A stretch of DNA of 32,047 nucleotides, taken from assembly GCA_021789435.1 (NCBI GenBank), contig JAJYJO010000023.1, positions 1 through 32,047 of the forward strand, given 5' to 3'. The position numbers and the translations under genes were made by a program. The notes beneath the pieces are model-generated. The model made no database searches and was not told the DNA's origin. It was given only the letters and a program-made list of their open reading frames with translations. Shown piece after piece: positions 8,053-15,940 of this stretch. How positions within the stretch are numbered: the first letter of the stretch is position 1; each line of letters opens with the position of its first letter. The stretch is from Chloroflexota bacterium (GTDB lineage: Bacteria > Chloroflexota > Limnocylindria > Limnocylindrales > CSP1-4).

Positions 8053-9474
8053 TCAGGCCGACCCGTGGCGCCCGTGGGCCAGGAACTCCAGCAGGTCCAG
8101 CTTGGTCACGATGCCCGCCGGCCGCCCGGCGGCGATCACCACCAGCGCCGGCGCCGGCCCGGAGAGGAGGCCGAAGGCGTCGTCGAGCGAGGTGTCGGCG
8201 GCAACCGCCGGGAGGGGCGGGTCCATCACCTCGCCGACCGTGCGCTCCACGATGGACGGCTCACGGTAGGCCCGGTCGAGCAGGCCCTTCTCGGAGATCG
8301 AGCCGACGAGCGACTCCGGCGCATCCCCCTCGGCCGCCTCCGAGACCGGCATCTGACTGATGCCGTACTCCTGGAGCGTGGCGATCGCCTCCCCCACCCG
8401 CTGGGCCGTCCGCGCCACCACGAGCCGCGGGATCTCGAGACCGTGATGCCGCGTCGCCAGCAGGTCGCCCACCCGCACAACCGCCCCGGAGGACGGCAGC
8501 AGCCCCCGCTGGCGCAACCACTCGTCGTTGTAGAGCTTGGAGACGTAGTTGCGGCCGGTGTCCGCGAGCAGGACGACCATCACCGCGTCGCGGCCCGCGG
8601 CCGTGGCGGCCAGCTCCCGGGCCACGGTCAGGGCGGCGACGAGCGCCGATCCGGACGACTCGCCGGCCAGGATCCCCTCCTCGCGGGTCAGCCGGCGCGC
8701 CGCGGCGAAGGCGTCGCGGTCCGGGACGCGGACCCAGCGGTCCACGATCCCGGGCTCGAAGGTCCCCGGCAGGAAGTCCTCGCCGATCCCCTCGGTCAGA
8801 TACGGCCGCGGCGTATCGCCGGAGAGGACGCTGCCCTCCGTGTCGGCGCCGACGATCGTGATCGTCCGGTTGCACGCACGGAGGTGACGGCCGGCGCCCG
8901 TGATGGTCCCGCCGGTACCCACGCCGGCCACGAGATGCGTCACGCGGCCCTCGGTCTGCTCCCAGATCTCCGGCCCGGTCGTCGCCTCGTGGGCCGCCGG
9001 GTTCGCCCCGTTCCAGTACTGGTCCGGCTTGTAGGCACCGGGGATGTCCCGGGCCAGGCGAGCCGCGACAGAGTAGTAGCTCTCCGGGGATTCCGGCGGC
9101 ACGTTGGTGGGGCAGACCACGACCTCGGCCCCGTAGGCGCGCAGCAGGCCCTGCTTCTCCGCCGACTGCTTGTCGGCCATCACGAAGATGCAGCGATAGC
9201 CCTTCAGGGCGGCGGCGATGGCCAGGCCGTGGCCGGTGTTGCCCGAGGTGGGCTCGACGATCGTGCCGCCGGGTCGGAGCAGGCCCGCCGCCTCGGCCGC
9301 CTCGATCATCGGCAGGCCGATCCGGTCCTTGACCGAGCCGCCCGGATTGAGCATCTCGAGCTTGGCGAGGACCAGCGGCCGGCGATCGGCCGGCCCCAGG
9401 TCCCGGGTGACGCGGCTCAGGCGTACGAGCGGCGTCCGGCCGACCAGGTCCAGGATCGATTCGGCGTACTGCAT
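8053..9474 (-). CDS. cbs: Cystathionine beta-synthase with C-terminal CBS pair
   Basis: This 473-residue fold-type II PLP enzyme condenses serine (or O-acetylserine) with homocysteine or sulfide. The PLP lysine is Lys49 in NPGGSVKDRIG, followed by PTSGNTGHGLA and the phosphate loop GVGTGGTITG. A pair of CBS domains fills about residues 345-470 (VGEAIATLQEYGISQMPV and the GRPAGIVTKLDLLEFL end). Catalytic core plus CBS pair without an N-terminal haem domain matches bacterial cystathionine beta-synthases of about 460-475 residues rather than plain CysK. The start is ATG 9474; the longer upstream frame is Arg/Pro-rich filler. A TATACT box ends 8 nt before the ATG, so the mRNA is probably leaderless. 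It is the first gene of a two-gene operon. Confidence 0.93.
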   Translation of the reverse strand: MQYAESILDLVGRTPLVRLSRVTRDLGPADRRPLVLAKLEMLNPGGSVKDRIGLPMIEAAEAAGLLRPGGTIVEPTSGNTGHGLAIAAALKGYRCIFVMADKQSAEKQGLLRAYGAEVVVCPTNVPPESPESYYSVAARLARDIPGAYKPDQYWNGANPAAHEATTGPEIWEQTEGRVTHLVAGVGTGGTITGAGRHLRACNRTITIVGADTEGSVLSGDTPRPYLTEGIGEDFLPGTFEPGIVDRWVRVPDRDAFAAARRLTREEGILAGESSGSALVAALTVARELAATAAGRDAVMVVLLADTGRNYVSKLYNDEWLRQRGLLPSSGAVVRVGDLLATRHHGLEIPRLVVARTAQRVGEAIATLQEYGISQMPVSEAAEGDAPESLVGSISEKGLLDRAYREPSIVERTVGEVMDPPLPAVAADTSLDDAFGLLSGPAPALVVIAAGRPAGIVTKLDLLEFLAHGRHGSA

Positions 9475-9482
9475 GGCGGCCG

Positions 9483-9488
9483 AGTATA
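9483..9488 (-). promoter_or_regulatory. Leaderless -10 box (TATACT) of cbs
   Basis: On the minus strand TATACT is followed by 8 nt and then the ATG at 9474. Transcription starting 6-8 nt after a -10 would begin at or next to the A of the ATG. There is no Shine-Dalgarno and no TTGACA-like -35. Confidence 0.65.
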
Positions 9489-9574
9489 GGTCCCCCGCGT
9501 CGCCGGCCGGCCGGCCGTTCCCGCGCGCCCTACGATGGGGCGCACCAGCGTTCCAGCCGGGGGTAAGGGTGGAT

Positions 9575-10453
9575 ATGACGGTCGCGAGCGAGGTCTCTAC
9601 CGCCGCCGCGCGGGACGGCACGCCGCTCCTGACACGGCACTGGCCGGCGGGCGGCCAACCCTGGGCGGCGGTCCTGCTTCTCCACGGCATCGCCGAGCAC
9701 TCGGGCCGCCACGAGCGGACCGGCGGGCTGCTCGCCGCCGCAGGTCTCGACACCCACGCCTTCGACCTGCGCGGTCACGGTGCCTCCGGTGGGCGGCCGG
9801 TCTACGTCGAGCGCTGGGACGTCTACCTCGACGACGTCGCCGGGCGGATGGACGCGCTGCCCGCGGGCCTGCCGCGAGTGCTGTTGGGCCACTCGATGGG
9901 TGCCCTGATCGCGCTCACCTACACGCTCGACGGTCGACGGCCGCAACCCGGCCTCCTGGTGCTGAGCGCACTGCCCCTGGAGGCGTCGGTGCCCCGCTGG
10001 CAGCTCCTCGCCGCGCCGGTCCTGGGTCGCCTCCTGCCGACGCTCGTCCTGGCCAACCCGATCGACCCGGGCCAGCTCGCCAACGATCCCGCCGTCGGGT
10101 CCGGCTACGCAGCCGATCCCCTGGTCCGACCCCGCTCCACGGCTCGGCTGGGCATGGAGTTCTTCGGGGCGATGAGCCGTGGCCGCCGCGAAGCGGCCTT
10201 CCTGGACCGGCCGACGCTGGTGCTCCACGGCGCCGACGACACCCTGGTCCCGCCGTCGGCCAGCGCCCCGCTCGCGGACCTTTCGGTCGTCGAGCGGCGC
10301 GTCTATCCCGGCCTCCGGCACGAGACCATGAACGAGCCCGAGGGGCCGCGGGTGGTCGCCGAGGTGGTCGCCTGGCTGCGAGAGCGGATACTCGGGCCCG
10401 GGGTGGATCCCTCGGCGGAATGGCCCGATCAGCCGGGTCCCGCGCCTCGCTGA
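9575..10453 (+). CDS. Alpha/beta hydrolase, monoacylglycerol lipase-like
   Basis: This 292-residue serine hydrolase resembles the lysophospholipase/monoacylglycerol lipase group (Hydrolase_4). It shows the oxyanion segment LLLHGIAEHSGRH (34-46), the nucleophile elbow GHSMG with Ser107, the probable acid Asp222 (LHGADDTLVPP) and His249 (YPGLRHETMNE). It probably removes acyl chains from glycerides or lysolipids. No signal peptide is visible, so it acts in the cytosol. ATG 9575 fits the family start; upstream GGGTGG is only a weak ribosome site. A TACGAT box at 9531-9536 could be its -10 with a leader of about 32 nt. The gene is divergent from cbs across 100 bp. Confidence 0.9.
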   Translation: MTVASEVSTAAARDGTPLLTRHWPAGGQPWAAVLLLHGIAEHSGRHERTGGLLAAAGLDTHAFDLRGHGASGGRPVYVERWDVYLDDVAGRMDALPAGLPRVLLGHSMGALIALTYTLDGRRPQPGLLVLSALPLEASVPRWQLLAAPVLGRLLPTLVLANPIDPGQLANDPAVGSGYAADPLVRPRSTARLGMEFFGAMSRGRREAAFLDRPTLVLHGADDTLVPPSASAPLADLSVVERRVYPGLRHETMNEPEGPRVVAEVVAWLRERILGPGVDPSAEWPDQPGPAPR

Positions 10454-10564
10454 CCCCCGCGCAGGCTGGGCCTCGCGGTGGCCGGGATGCGCCGGCCGGC
10501 AGTCGGCGCGCCCTGGCAATGCGGAGAGAACGAGCCGCCCGTCGCGGGGGCCGGGTGCCGGCCT

Positions 10565-11497
10565 TCACTCCCCGGCGCGTTGGCCGGCGCCCTTCCCCGC
10601 GGCTTCCCCCGCCCGCTCCCCCGCCCGCTCCCCCACCGTCGCACGCCGGGCCAGGAACAGCCAGGTGAGCCGGGCCCAGCGCCGCCGTCCCGGCCGGTCC
10701 ACGGTCTCCGGGTAGAGCTCCGCGACCGGCTCGCCGAGCAGCGCCTCCAGCCGAGCGGTGAGGGTGCGCGCCAGCTCCAGCTCCGCGCGCGTGCCGGCCG
10801 GCGGAAGCGTCCCGTCCCACGCCTCCCCCAGCAGCTCCGCCACCGAGGTGAGCGGCAGGACGCGCGAGGCCAGCCGCTTGCCGCGGTAGAGCTCGCCCGA
10901 ACCGGCCATCGCGAACGGCAGCAAGGGTGCTCCCGTCCGCAGCGCGATCAGGGCCGCGCCGAGCCGGAAGGTCGATGGGCGATCGGGCGGCCCCGCCACG
11001 CCGCCCTCCGGAAAGAGGACGAAGACCCCGCCGGCGGCCAGCACGGCCCGCGCGGTCGCGACGTGCTGCTCGACGCCGACCCCGCCGCGCCAGACCGGCA
11101 GCATTCCGCCGAGCCGGCGCAGCGCCCACTCCTTCCAGCGCCGGTCGAAGGCCGACGGCCCGCTGCCGAGGAACCAGACCCGGGGGGCGGCCGGGAGGGC
11201 GTGTAGCACCAGGAAGGGATCCATCCAGCCGCGGTGGATCGCGCCGATCAGCAGGTAGCCGCCCGTCAACGGGATCCGCTCGCGTCCCTCGGCCCGGATC
11301 CGGAAGCGGAAGAGCCCGAAGAGGACGGCCCGGGCGACGAGCCGGACCAGGCGGTAGGGCAACGAGGCCGCCGTTTCCGGCGAGCGGCCGAGCCAGGCCA
11401 GGCCCTCACGAACGCCCCCGCGAGCGGCCGCGAGACGCCCAGGAGAGAGACGGGCCGCCGCCCGGCGGGGACGCGAGCGCGCGTCTCCCGCACCCAT
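10565..11497 (-). CDS. 1-acyl-sn-glycerol-3-phosphate acyltransferase family protein
   Basis: This 310-residue PlsC-type acyltransferase carries motif I HRGWMDP (His88 and Asp93, the HX4D pair) and motif III LFPEGG (161-166), the signature of enzymes that acylate lysophosphatidate in phospholipid synthesis. A hydrophobic segment near residues 52-65 may hold it to the inner face of the membrane. The C-terminus (about 288-310) is a low-complexity ERAGERAGEAAGKGAGQRAGE tail that is not part of the catalytic fold. It starts 2 nt after the lgt stop, with GAGGT upstream inside lgt, so both are read from one mRNA: a membrane-lipid and lipoprotein pairing. The exact acyl acceptor is not certain. Confidence 0.88.
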   Translation of the reverse strand: MGAGDARSRPRRAAARLSPGRLAAARGGVREGLAWLGRSPETAASLPYRLVRLVARAVLFGLFRFRIRAEGRERIPLTGGYLLIGAIHRGWMDPFLVLHALPAAPRVWFLGSGPSAFDRRWKEWALRRLGGMLPVWRGGVGVEQHVATARAVLAAGGVFVLFPEGGVAGPPDRPSTFRLGAALIALRTGAPLLPFAMAGSGELYRGKRLASRVLPLTSVAELLGEAWDGTLPPAGTRAELELARTLTARLEALLGEPVAELYPETVDRPGRRRWARLTWLFLARRATVGERAGERAGEAAGKGAGQRAGE

Positions 11498-11499
11498 CG

Positions 11500-12414
11500 T
11501 CAGGACCTCGGGACGGTCAGTGGGTCCTGGGGGCCGGCCGCTGCGCCGGCCCGGCCGCCGCCGCCATCCCCCTCGTCGTCGTCCTCGCCGGCGGACCTCG
11601 CCGCGCTCGATCCCGGCCGGTGGCGGTAGACCAGGATGGCCAGGGAGGTCAGGACGAAGATGCTCGCCACCAGCTGGGCCGTGGGGATGCCGAAGAAGGT
11701 CCAGTTGTAGCCATGGCGGAAGAACTCCAGGAGGAACCGCTCGACGCCGTACCAGATGAAGTAGCCGAGGGCGATGTCGCCGGGGCGCGTCCACGTGGCG
11801 AGCCGCCGGGCGATGTAGAGCAGCACTGCCACGCCCAGGAAGCTGAGCAATGACTCGTACAGGAAGAGCGGGTGAAAGTGGGCGTCGACGGGCGTCGTCC
11901 CGAGCGGCGGGCAGGCGTACTCGGGGACCCGGTACTGGCATTGGATCGCGATACCCCACGGCAGGTTCGTCGGCGGGCCGTAGAGCTCCTGGTTGAAGAA
12001 GTTCCCCCAGCGGGCGATGGCCTGGGTCAGGAGCGCCGCGGGAGCGGCGATGTCGGCCCAGATCCAGAACGGCATGTGGTTGCGGCGGGTGTACCAGATC
12101 ATCGCCAGCAGCCCGGTGACGACCCCGCCGTAGATGCCGAGCCCCGTGTAGGGCGGCAGGAAGATCTTGATCGGATCGTTGGCGTAGAGGTGCCACTGGT
12201 CGATGACGTGGTAGGCGCGGCCGCCGATCAGGGCCGCGATCGCGATCACGATGATGCCGTTGGGGATCAGGTTCGGGTCCTGTCCCCGCCGCCGGGCCTC
12301 CACCGTGGCCAGCCAGGCGGCCGCTGCGATCCCGACCGCGTAGGCGATGCCGTACCAGTGGACGGCGATGGGACCGAGCCAGAAGGCGATCGGATTCGGG
12401 GTGAAATTGATCAT
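11500..12414 (-). CDS. lgt: Prolipoprotein diacylglyceryl transferase
   Basis: This 304-residue multi-pass membrane enzyme moves diacylglycerol from phosphatidylglycerol to the lipobox cysteine of prolipoproteins, the first step of lipoprotein maturation. The essential N-terminal Tyr segment (HWYGIAYAVG), GGRAYHV (64-70), the Lgt signature ARWGNFFNQE (134-143) and HPLFLYES are all present, along with about seven hydrophobic segments. The last 35 residues are an acidic then Gly/Ala-rich tail beyond the usual end. ATG 12414 is the only start that fits the family; the frame upstream of it is filler. A TACACT box lies 9 nt before the ATG, indicating a leaderless transcript. Confidence 0.96.
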   Translation of the reverse strand: MINFTPNPIAFWLGPIAVHWYGIAYAVGIAAAAWLATVEARRRGQDPNLIPNGIIVIAIAALIGGRAYHVIDQWHLYANDPIKIFLPPYTGLGIYGGVVTGLLAMIWYTRRNHMPFWIWADIAAPAALLTQAIARWGNFFNQELYGPPTNLPWGIAIQCQYRVPEYACPPLGTTPVDAHFHPLFLYESLLSFLGVAVLLYIARRLATWTRPGDIALGYFIWYGVERFLLEFFRHGYNWTFFGIPTAQLVASIFVLTSLAILVYRHRPGSSAARSAGEDDDEGDGGGGRAGAAAGPQDPLTVPRS

Positions 12415-12423
12415 TGCCGGCAG

Positions 12424-12429
12424 AGTGTA
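12424..12429 (-). promoter_or_regulatory. Leaderless -10 box (TACACT) of lgt
   Basis: TACACT on the minus strand is followed by 9 nt and the lgt ATG at 12414. No Shine-Dalgarno fits between them, and no -35 is apparent upstream. The layout matches the boxes of cbs and of the ornithine-cyclodeaminase-family gene. Confidence 0.6.
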
Positions 12430-12566
12430 CCCCGGGGTGCCGGGAAACCGGGTCGAGCCCGGTCCGCCCGGCTCGTGCCATTGCCGCCCCCGTTCCACCG
12501 CCGGCCCGGCCCCCCGGCCGCCGGCTCGACCGGCCCGCCGGAATCCGGGGCCCCGGCGCGCCCGCC

Positions 12567-12572
12567 TATACT
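12567..12572 (+). promoter_or_regulatory. Leaderless-type -10 box (TATACT) before a micro-ORF
   Basis: TATACT is followed by 8 nt and an ATG at 12581. The spacing is the same as at the cbs start, although the ATG opens only a 17-codon frame. It is the best promoter candidate for the 121-residue membrane protein downstream. Confidence 0.5.
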
Positions 12573-12580
12573 GCCGCCGT

Positions 12581-12634
12581 ATGATCCCCCTCGCCCACGA
12601 CGCCTCGCCGCGCCACGGCCGGCCGGGCCGCTGA
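12581..12634 (+). CDS. Possible 17-residue leaderless micro-ORF
   Basis: ATG 12581 opens the peptide MIPLAHDASPRHGRPGR and ends in TGA, 12 nt before the ATG of the next gene. The evidence is purely positional: a TATACT box at exactly the leaderless distance. It has no ribosome-binding site of its own and needs none if the mRNA begins at the A of the ATG. It could be a leader peptide whose termination feeds ribosomes to the next start, which itself has only a weak Shine-Dalgarno. It could also be chance. Confidence 0.35.
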   Translation: MIPLAHDASPRHGRPGR

Positions 12635-12646
12635 CACCGGGACCCG

Positions 12647-13012
12647 ATGCCCGAATTCGACTGGTGGCTGCTGATCGTCGGCTTCGTCGCCGGCGCCGGC
12701 CTCCTCTGGCTGATCCTGGCCCGGCTGCCGAGGGCGGATGCGGACGAGACCACGGCGGAACGTCGCGCCGAGGCGGCCTGGATCGCCGAGCAGCTCGGCC
12801 GGTCGGGGCCGGCCGTGGACGTCGACGCCGCCGAGGAGGTGCTGGACCTCCACCGCCGCTACCTCGACGCGGGCTGGGTCATCGAGCCGCTGACCGCGGA
12901 GGAAGGGATGGAGGTCGACGCCGCGCCGATCGAACCGGCGGCGCAGAGCGACGAGCCCGGACGCTCACCGGGGGGAGCGCCGGCCGGGCCGCCGGCCCCG
13001 GAGGGTCGCTGA
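12647..13012 (+). CDS. Small single-pass membrane protein, unknown function
   Basis: This 121-residue protein has a short N-terminus (MPEFD), one transmembrane helix (about 6-26, WWLLIVGFVAGAGLLWLILA) and a soluble acidic tail containing AEEVLDLHRRYLDAGWVIEPLTAEEG (about 61-86). It ends in a Pro/Gly/Ala-rich stretch. I do not recognise the family. The helix and charge pattern predict N-out/C-in insertion. ATG 12647 is the natural start; the ribosome site is weak (CCGGGAC). The gene converges on ubiE with only 7 nt between the stop codons. Codon use is like the neighbours, which supports a real gene. Confidence 0.7.
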   Translation: MPEFDWWLLIVGFVAGAGLLWLILARLPRADADETTAERRAEAAWIAEQLGRSGPAVDVDAAEEVLDLHRRYLDAGWVIEPLTAEEGMEVDAAPIEPAAQSDEPGRSPGGAPAGPPAPEGR

Positions 13013-13019
13013 GCCCGCC

Positions 13020-13775
13020 TCAGGGAACGCGGCCGCGGTGGAGCGCGACCGCGCCGAGCGCCAGCCGGCGGAAGCTGACCTCCACCAGGCCGGCCTGCCG
13101 CATCGTGGCCGCCAGCGCCTCGGGATCCGGGAACCCCTCGAGCGAATCGGGCAGGTACTGGTAGGCGTCCCGCTGGCCGAAGAGCGAGCCGGCCACCGGC
13201 GCGAATCGGCGGAAGGTCGCGTGGTAGAGGCGGCCCAGGGGCCGCGGCCGCGGCAGCGACAGCTCCAGGCAGACGACCCAGCCCCGGGGCCGGACCGTCC
13301 GCGCCAGCTGGCGGAAGCCGGCCTCGTAGTCGGCCAGGTTGCGCAGCCCGAAGGCGATGGTGGCGGCGTCGAACTCCGCGGCGAAGGGCAGGTCGAGCGC
13401 GTTGGCGACCTGGAACTCGAGCTGGACGATGTCGCGGTACGTGCGGCGGGCGGCCGCGACCATCCGGGGCGCCAGGTCGACGCCGACGACCCGGCCGAAC
13501 GGACCGACGCGCTCGGCCAGCGACGCGGCGAGCTTGCCCGTCCCGCACGCAACGTCGAGGGCCGCTCCGCCCGGGGCAACCGCGGTGGCCGCCACTGCCG
13601 CCCGCCGCCAGCGGCCATCGAGGCCCAGCGTCATCAGCGTGTTGAGGCGGTCGTAGACTGGGGCGATCCGGTCGAACATGGCGGCGACAGCCGGCTCCGG
13701 GACCGGGTTGCCGGACCGGCCCTGGACCTCGGGGCTCGCCGGCCTCCCCTGGCCTTTCTCGCCTCCGCGGGCCAC
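13020..13775 (-). CDS. ubiE: Demethylmenaquinone/ubiquinone methyltransferase
   Basis: This 251-residue SAM-dependent C-methyltransferase belongs to the UbiE/MenG/COQ5 group, which performs the last methylation of menaquinone (or a ubiquinone precursor). It shows the UbiE signature region FDRIAPVYDRLNTLMTLGLDGRWRR (34-58), SAM motif I LDVACGTG (73-80), post-I VVGVDLAPRM (96-105) and the characteristic IAFGLRNLADYEAGFRQLARTVRPRGWVV block. The start is GTG 13775, preceded by GGGAGAG at a suitable distance; about 30 N-terminal residues precede the conserved core. A TACCAT hexamer (13816-13811) could be the -10. The quinone substrate is inferred from likely taxonomy, not from residues. Confidence 0.92.
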   Translation of the reverse strand: MARGGEKGQGRPASPEVQGRSGNPVPEPAVAAMFDRIAPVYDRLNTLMTLGLDGRWRRAAVAATAVAPGGAALDVACGTGKLAASLAERVGPFGRVVGVDLAPRMVAAARRTYRDIVQLEFQVANALDLPFAAEFDAATIAFGLRNLADYEAGFRQLARTVRPRGWVVCLELSLPRPRPLGRLYHATFRRFAPVAGSLFGQRDAYQYLPDSLEGFPDPEALAATMRQAGLVEVSFRRLALGAVALHRGRVP

Positions 13776-13841
13776 GGACGCTCTCCCTTCGTGCTGAACG
13801 CGTTCGGGCGATGGTAGCCGAGCCGGGTCCGGCGGCGCGGC

Positions 13842-14720
13842 TCAGTACGTGCCGACCAGGCTCGGCGGACCACCGGCGGCCGAGGCCTGCGCGCCGACCA
13901 GGCTCACCCCGAAGCGGTCACCCGGCCGGAGCGCCTGGAGCCCGTCCACCCGGCCGGCCCAGTAGGCCAGGCCGCCCCCGAACTCGAGCCAGCCGATCTG
14001 CCGGCGGGTCCCGCCGGTCTCCAGCCAGCAGCGGTACGCCTGGCCGGCCGCCGGTGGCTGGAGCGCGCCCGTCTCCATCAGGACCTCACCGCTGGCCGGC
14101 GACACCATCAGGACCCCCTGGGGCGTGCTGGTGGCGTCGACCAGCTCGATCCGGTGGAGGTCCGGCTGGCCCATGAGTCGAGTCATCGCCGTCGCCACGT
14201 CCGCCAGGCCCGCGGACGTCGACTGCTCGCGCTGCAGGGCGGCGCGGTCCGTCGGCAGCAGGCTCGCCGTGAGGACGACGGCCAGGGCCGCCGCCGCCGC
14301 CAGGGAGCCGAGCCAGAGCGCAGGGCGCGGGTACGGTCGCCCGGCGCGGGCGCCGGCGCGCGGAGCGGGGCCGCCCGCCGTCGGAACCGCCGCCTCGCGG
14401 GGCCGGCCCATCGCCCGGACGTAGGAGAGGGTCCGCTCTCGCAGCTCGGGATCGGGCGTCGCCGAGACCGCCTCACGGACCAGCGGCCCCACGCGACGGA
14501 GCCGCTCCAGCTCAAGGCGGCAGGCCCCGCACGCGGCCAGGTGACCGGCCAGCAGGGCTGCCTCCGGCGTGTCGCCCGCCGCCAGCCGGTCGAGCCTGCC
14601 CGGCTCGATCGCCGCCAGCTGCAGCGCCGCGAGTGCGTCAGCGTGGTCCACGGCCGCCCCGTCCCGCGCAGCTCGACACCCCGGTTCGACCTTCTCCGCC
14701 CGGCCCGGCCGCCGCCTCAC
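13842..14720 (-). CDS. Anti-sigma factor (zinc-finger/RskA type)
   Basis: This 292-residue protein has a cytoplasmic zinc-binding anti-sigma motif, His60-x3-Cys64-x2-Cys67 (HLAACGAC). One transmembrane helix follows at about 134-154 (LWLGSLAAAAALAVVLTASLL), then an outer RskA-like domain (GQAYRCWLETGGTRRQIGWLEFGG...LRPGDRFGVSLVG). It should hold the ECF sigma factor encoded just upstream at the membrane until a signal triggers release. The GTG start overlaps the sigma stop (GTGA at 14720-14717), the usual translational coupling for a sigma/anti-sigma pair. The signal is unknown; similarity to SigK/RskA systems is a family-level statement. Confidence 0.9.
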   Translation of the reverse strand: MRRRPGRAEKVEPGCRAARDGAAVDHADALAALQLAAIEPGRLDRLAAGDTPEAALLAGHLAACGACRLELERLRRVGPLVREAVSATPDPELRERTLSYVRAMGRPREAAVPTAGGPAPRAGARAGRPYPRPALWLGSLAAAAALAVVLTASLLPTDRAALQREQSTSAGLADVATAMTRLMGQPDLHRIELVDATSTPQGVLMVSPASGEVLMETGALQPPAAGQAYRCWLETGGTRRQIGWLEFGGGLAYWAGRVDGLQALRPGDRFGVSLVGAQASAAGGPPSLVGTY

Positions 14721-15382
14721 GCATCACCGGTCTCCACTGCCGGACTCGGCGCCTCGGGCTCCGGCTCGTCGCCCAGGGCGGCGCGCAGCCGGCGCAGGGC
14801 CCGCCGCGTCCTGGTCTTGACGGTGCCCAGCGGCCAGCCCAGGCGCGCGGCGATCTCCGACTGGCTCAGGCCGCCCCGGTAGGCCAGCAGGATCACCCGT
14901 CGTTCGTCGTCTTCCATCCCGGCCAGCGCGGCATGGACCGCGGCGGCTCGCTCGGCCGCGGCAAGCAGGTCGTCGGGACCCGCCTCCGGGACGCCCGCCC
15001 CGACGAGTTCGCCGCCCGCCACCAGCCGCTCCAGGCTCGTCGACTCGGGGACATCGTCGCCGCCGACCGCCGAGAACGGGATGGCGCGCAACCGCCGCCC
15101 CGCCGCCCGGAGCCGGTCCACGGAACGGTTGCGGGCAATGGCCAGCAGCCAGGCGGTCAACGAGCCGACCGTCGGGTCGAAGAGCTCCGCCCGGTTCCAG
15201 AGGGCCAGGAATGCCTCCTGCACCACTTCCTCCGCCACTGTCCGGTCCCCGCTCAGCCGGTAGGCCGCCGCATGGACGGCGGCGCCGTGCCGGTCGTAGA
15301 GCTCGGCCAGGGCCGCCTCCGAGCCGCCGGCGACGCGGGCGACCAGCTCGGCGTCCGAGACCTCCGGGGGACGCCCATCCAT
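14717..15382 (-). CDS. ECF-type RNA polymerase sigma factor
   Basis: This 221-residue sigma-70-family protein has only regions 2 and 4. Region 2 covers about 22-95 (ELYDRHGAAVHAAAYRLSGDRTVAEEVVQEAFLALW... and the -10-recognising LTAWLLAIARNRSVDRLR). Region 4 covers about 143-202 (MEDDERRVILLAYRGGLSQSEIAARLGWPLGTVKTRTRRALRRLR). The linker between them is longer than average. It is paired with a membrane anti-sigma factor that overlaps its 3' end. ATG 15382 lies 3 nt after the stop of the Lrp-type regulator gene, so all three genes appear co-transcribed. The region-4 sequence resembles the SigK/RpoE-like ECF groups controlled by RskA-type anti-sigmas. Confidence 0.95.
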   Translation of the reverse strand: MDGRPPEVSDAELVARVAGGSEAALAELYDRHGAAVHAAAYRLSGDRTVAEEVVQEAFLALWNRAELFDPTVGSLTAWLLAIARNRSVDRLRAAGRRLRAIPFSAVGGDDVPESTSLERLVAGGELVGAGVPEAGPDDLLAAAERAAAVHAALAGMEDDERRVILLAYRGGLSQSEIAARLGWPLGTVKTRTRRALRRLRAALGDEPEPEAPSPAVETGDA

Positions 15383-15385
15383 CCC

Positions 15386-15880
15386 CTACGCCTCGCCGGC
15401 CCGCCCGGTTTCCCTGCCGGTCGGCAGCGGGCGCCGCTCGAAGGGGGTGGAGAAGACGACCTGCGTCTCGGTCGCGAACACGCTGGGCATGGTCTGGATG
15501 GCCCGCAGGATCCGCTCCAGGTTGCGCGTGTCCGGGGCCCGGACCTTGAGCAGATAGTCAGCCTCCCCGGCAACGTGGTGGCATTCCTCGATCTCGGGGA
15601 TGGCCGCGAAGTCTTCGGTCAGGTCGGTCACCACGGTTCCCGGCGCCTGCCGGACGAACATGAAGGCGAGAACGCCCAGGCCGAGCGCCACCGGGTCCAC
15701 CAGCGCCGCGTATCCCCGGATCACGCCGCGCGCCTCCAGCTTCTTGGCCCGCTCGTGGGCGGACGGCGCGCTCATGCCGACCCTGGCCCCGACCTCGGCG
15801 TAGGAGGCCCGGCCCTCGCGCTGGAGGAACTGCAGGATCTGCCCATCCACGGCGTCGGGTCGATCCGGCACGGTCGTCAC
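15386..15880 (-). CDS. Lrp/AsnC family transcriptional regulator
   Basis: This 164-residue protein has an N-terminal winged HTH (about 8-57; DGQILQFLQREGRASYAEVGARVGMSAPSAHERAKKLEARGVI) and an AsnC/RAM ligand-binding domain (about 63-145; HHVAGEADYLLKVRAPDTRNLERIL). Family members are octamers that bind amino acids and bend DNA. The start is GTG 15880 with AAGGA about 11 nt upstream. It is the first gene of an operon with an ECF sigma and its anti-sigma, an uncommon partnership. Its promoter (TTGATT-17 nt-TATCGT) lies on top of an opposing promoter, a layout well suited to autoregulation. The effector is unknown. Confidence 0.95.
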   Translation of the reverse strand: MTTVPDRPDAVDGQILQFLQREGRASYAEVGARVGMSAPSAHERAKKLEARGVIRGYAALVDPVALGLGVLAFMFVRQAPGTVVTDLTEDFAAIPEIEECHHVAGEADYLLKVRAPDTRNLERILRAIQTMPSVFATETQVVFSTPFERRPLPTGRETGRAGEA

Positions 15881-15911
15881 CTGTGGTACCGTTTCCTTAG
15901 GCTATCCAGCA

Positions 15912-15940
15912 TTGACGATAGCGATACATAAGGCTAGAAT
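15912..15940 (+). promoter_or_regulatory. Promoter of the 41-residue membrane protein gene
   Basis: TTGACG (15912-15917), a 17-nt spacer and TAGAAT (15935-15940) form a near-consensus promoter on the plus strand. The predicted start is near 15947, giving a leader of about 68 nt before ATG 16015. The -35 overlaps the -10 of the opposing promoter and vice versa. Confidence 0.7.

Noticed and set aside
9474-9575. A SAM-type riboswitch before the transsulfuration operon
   Set aside because: The probable transcription start is at the cbs ATG, leaving no leader, and no riboswitch core is seen.
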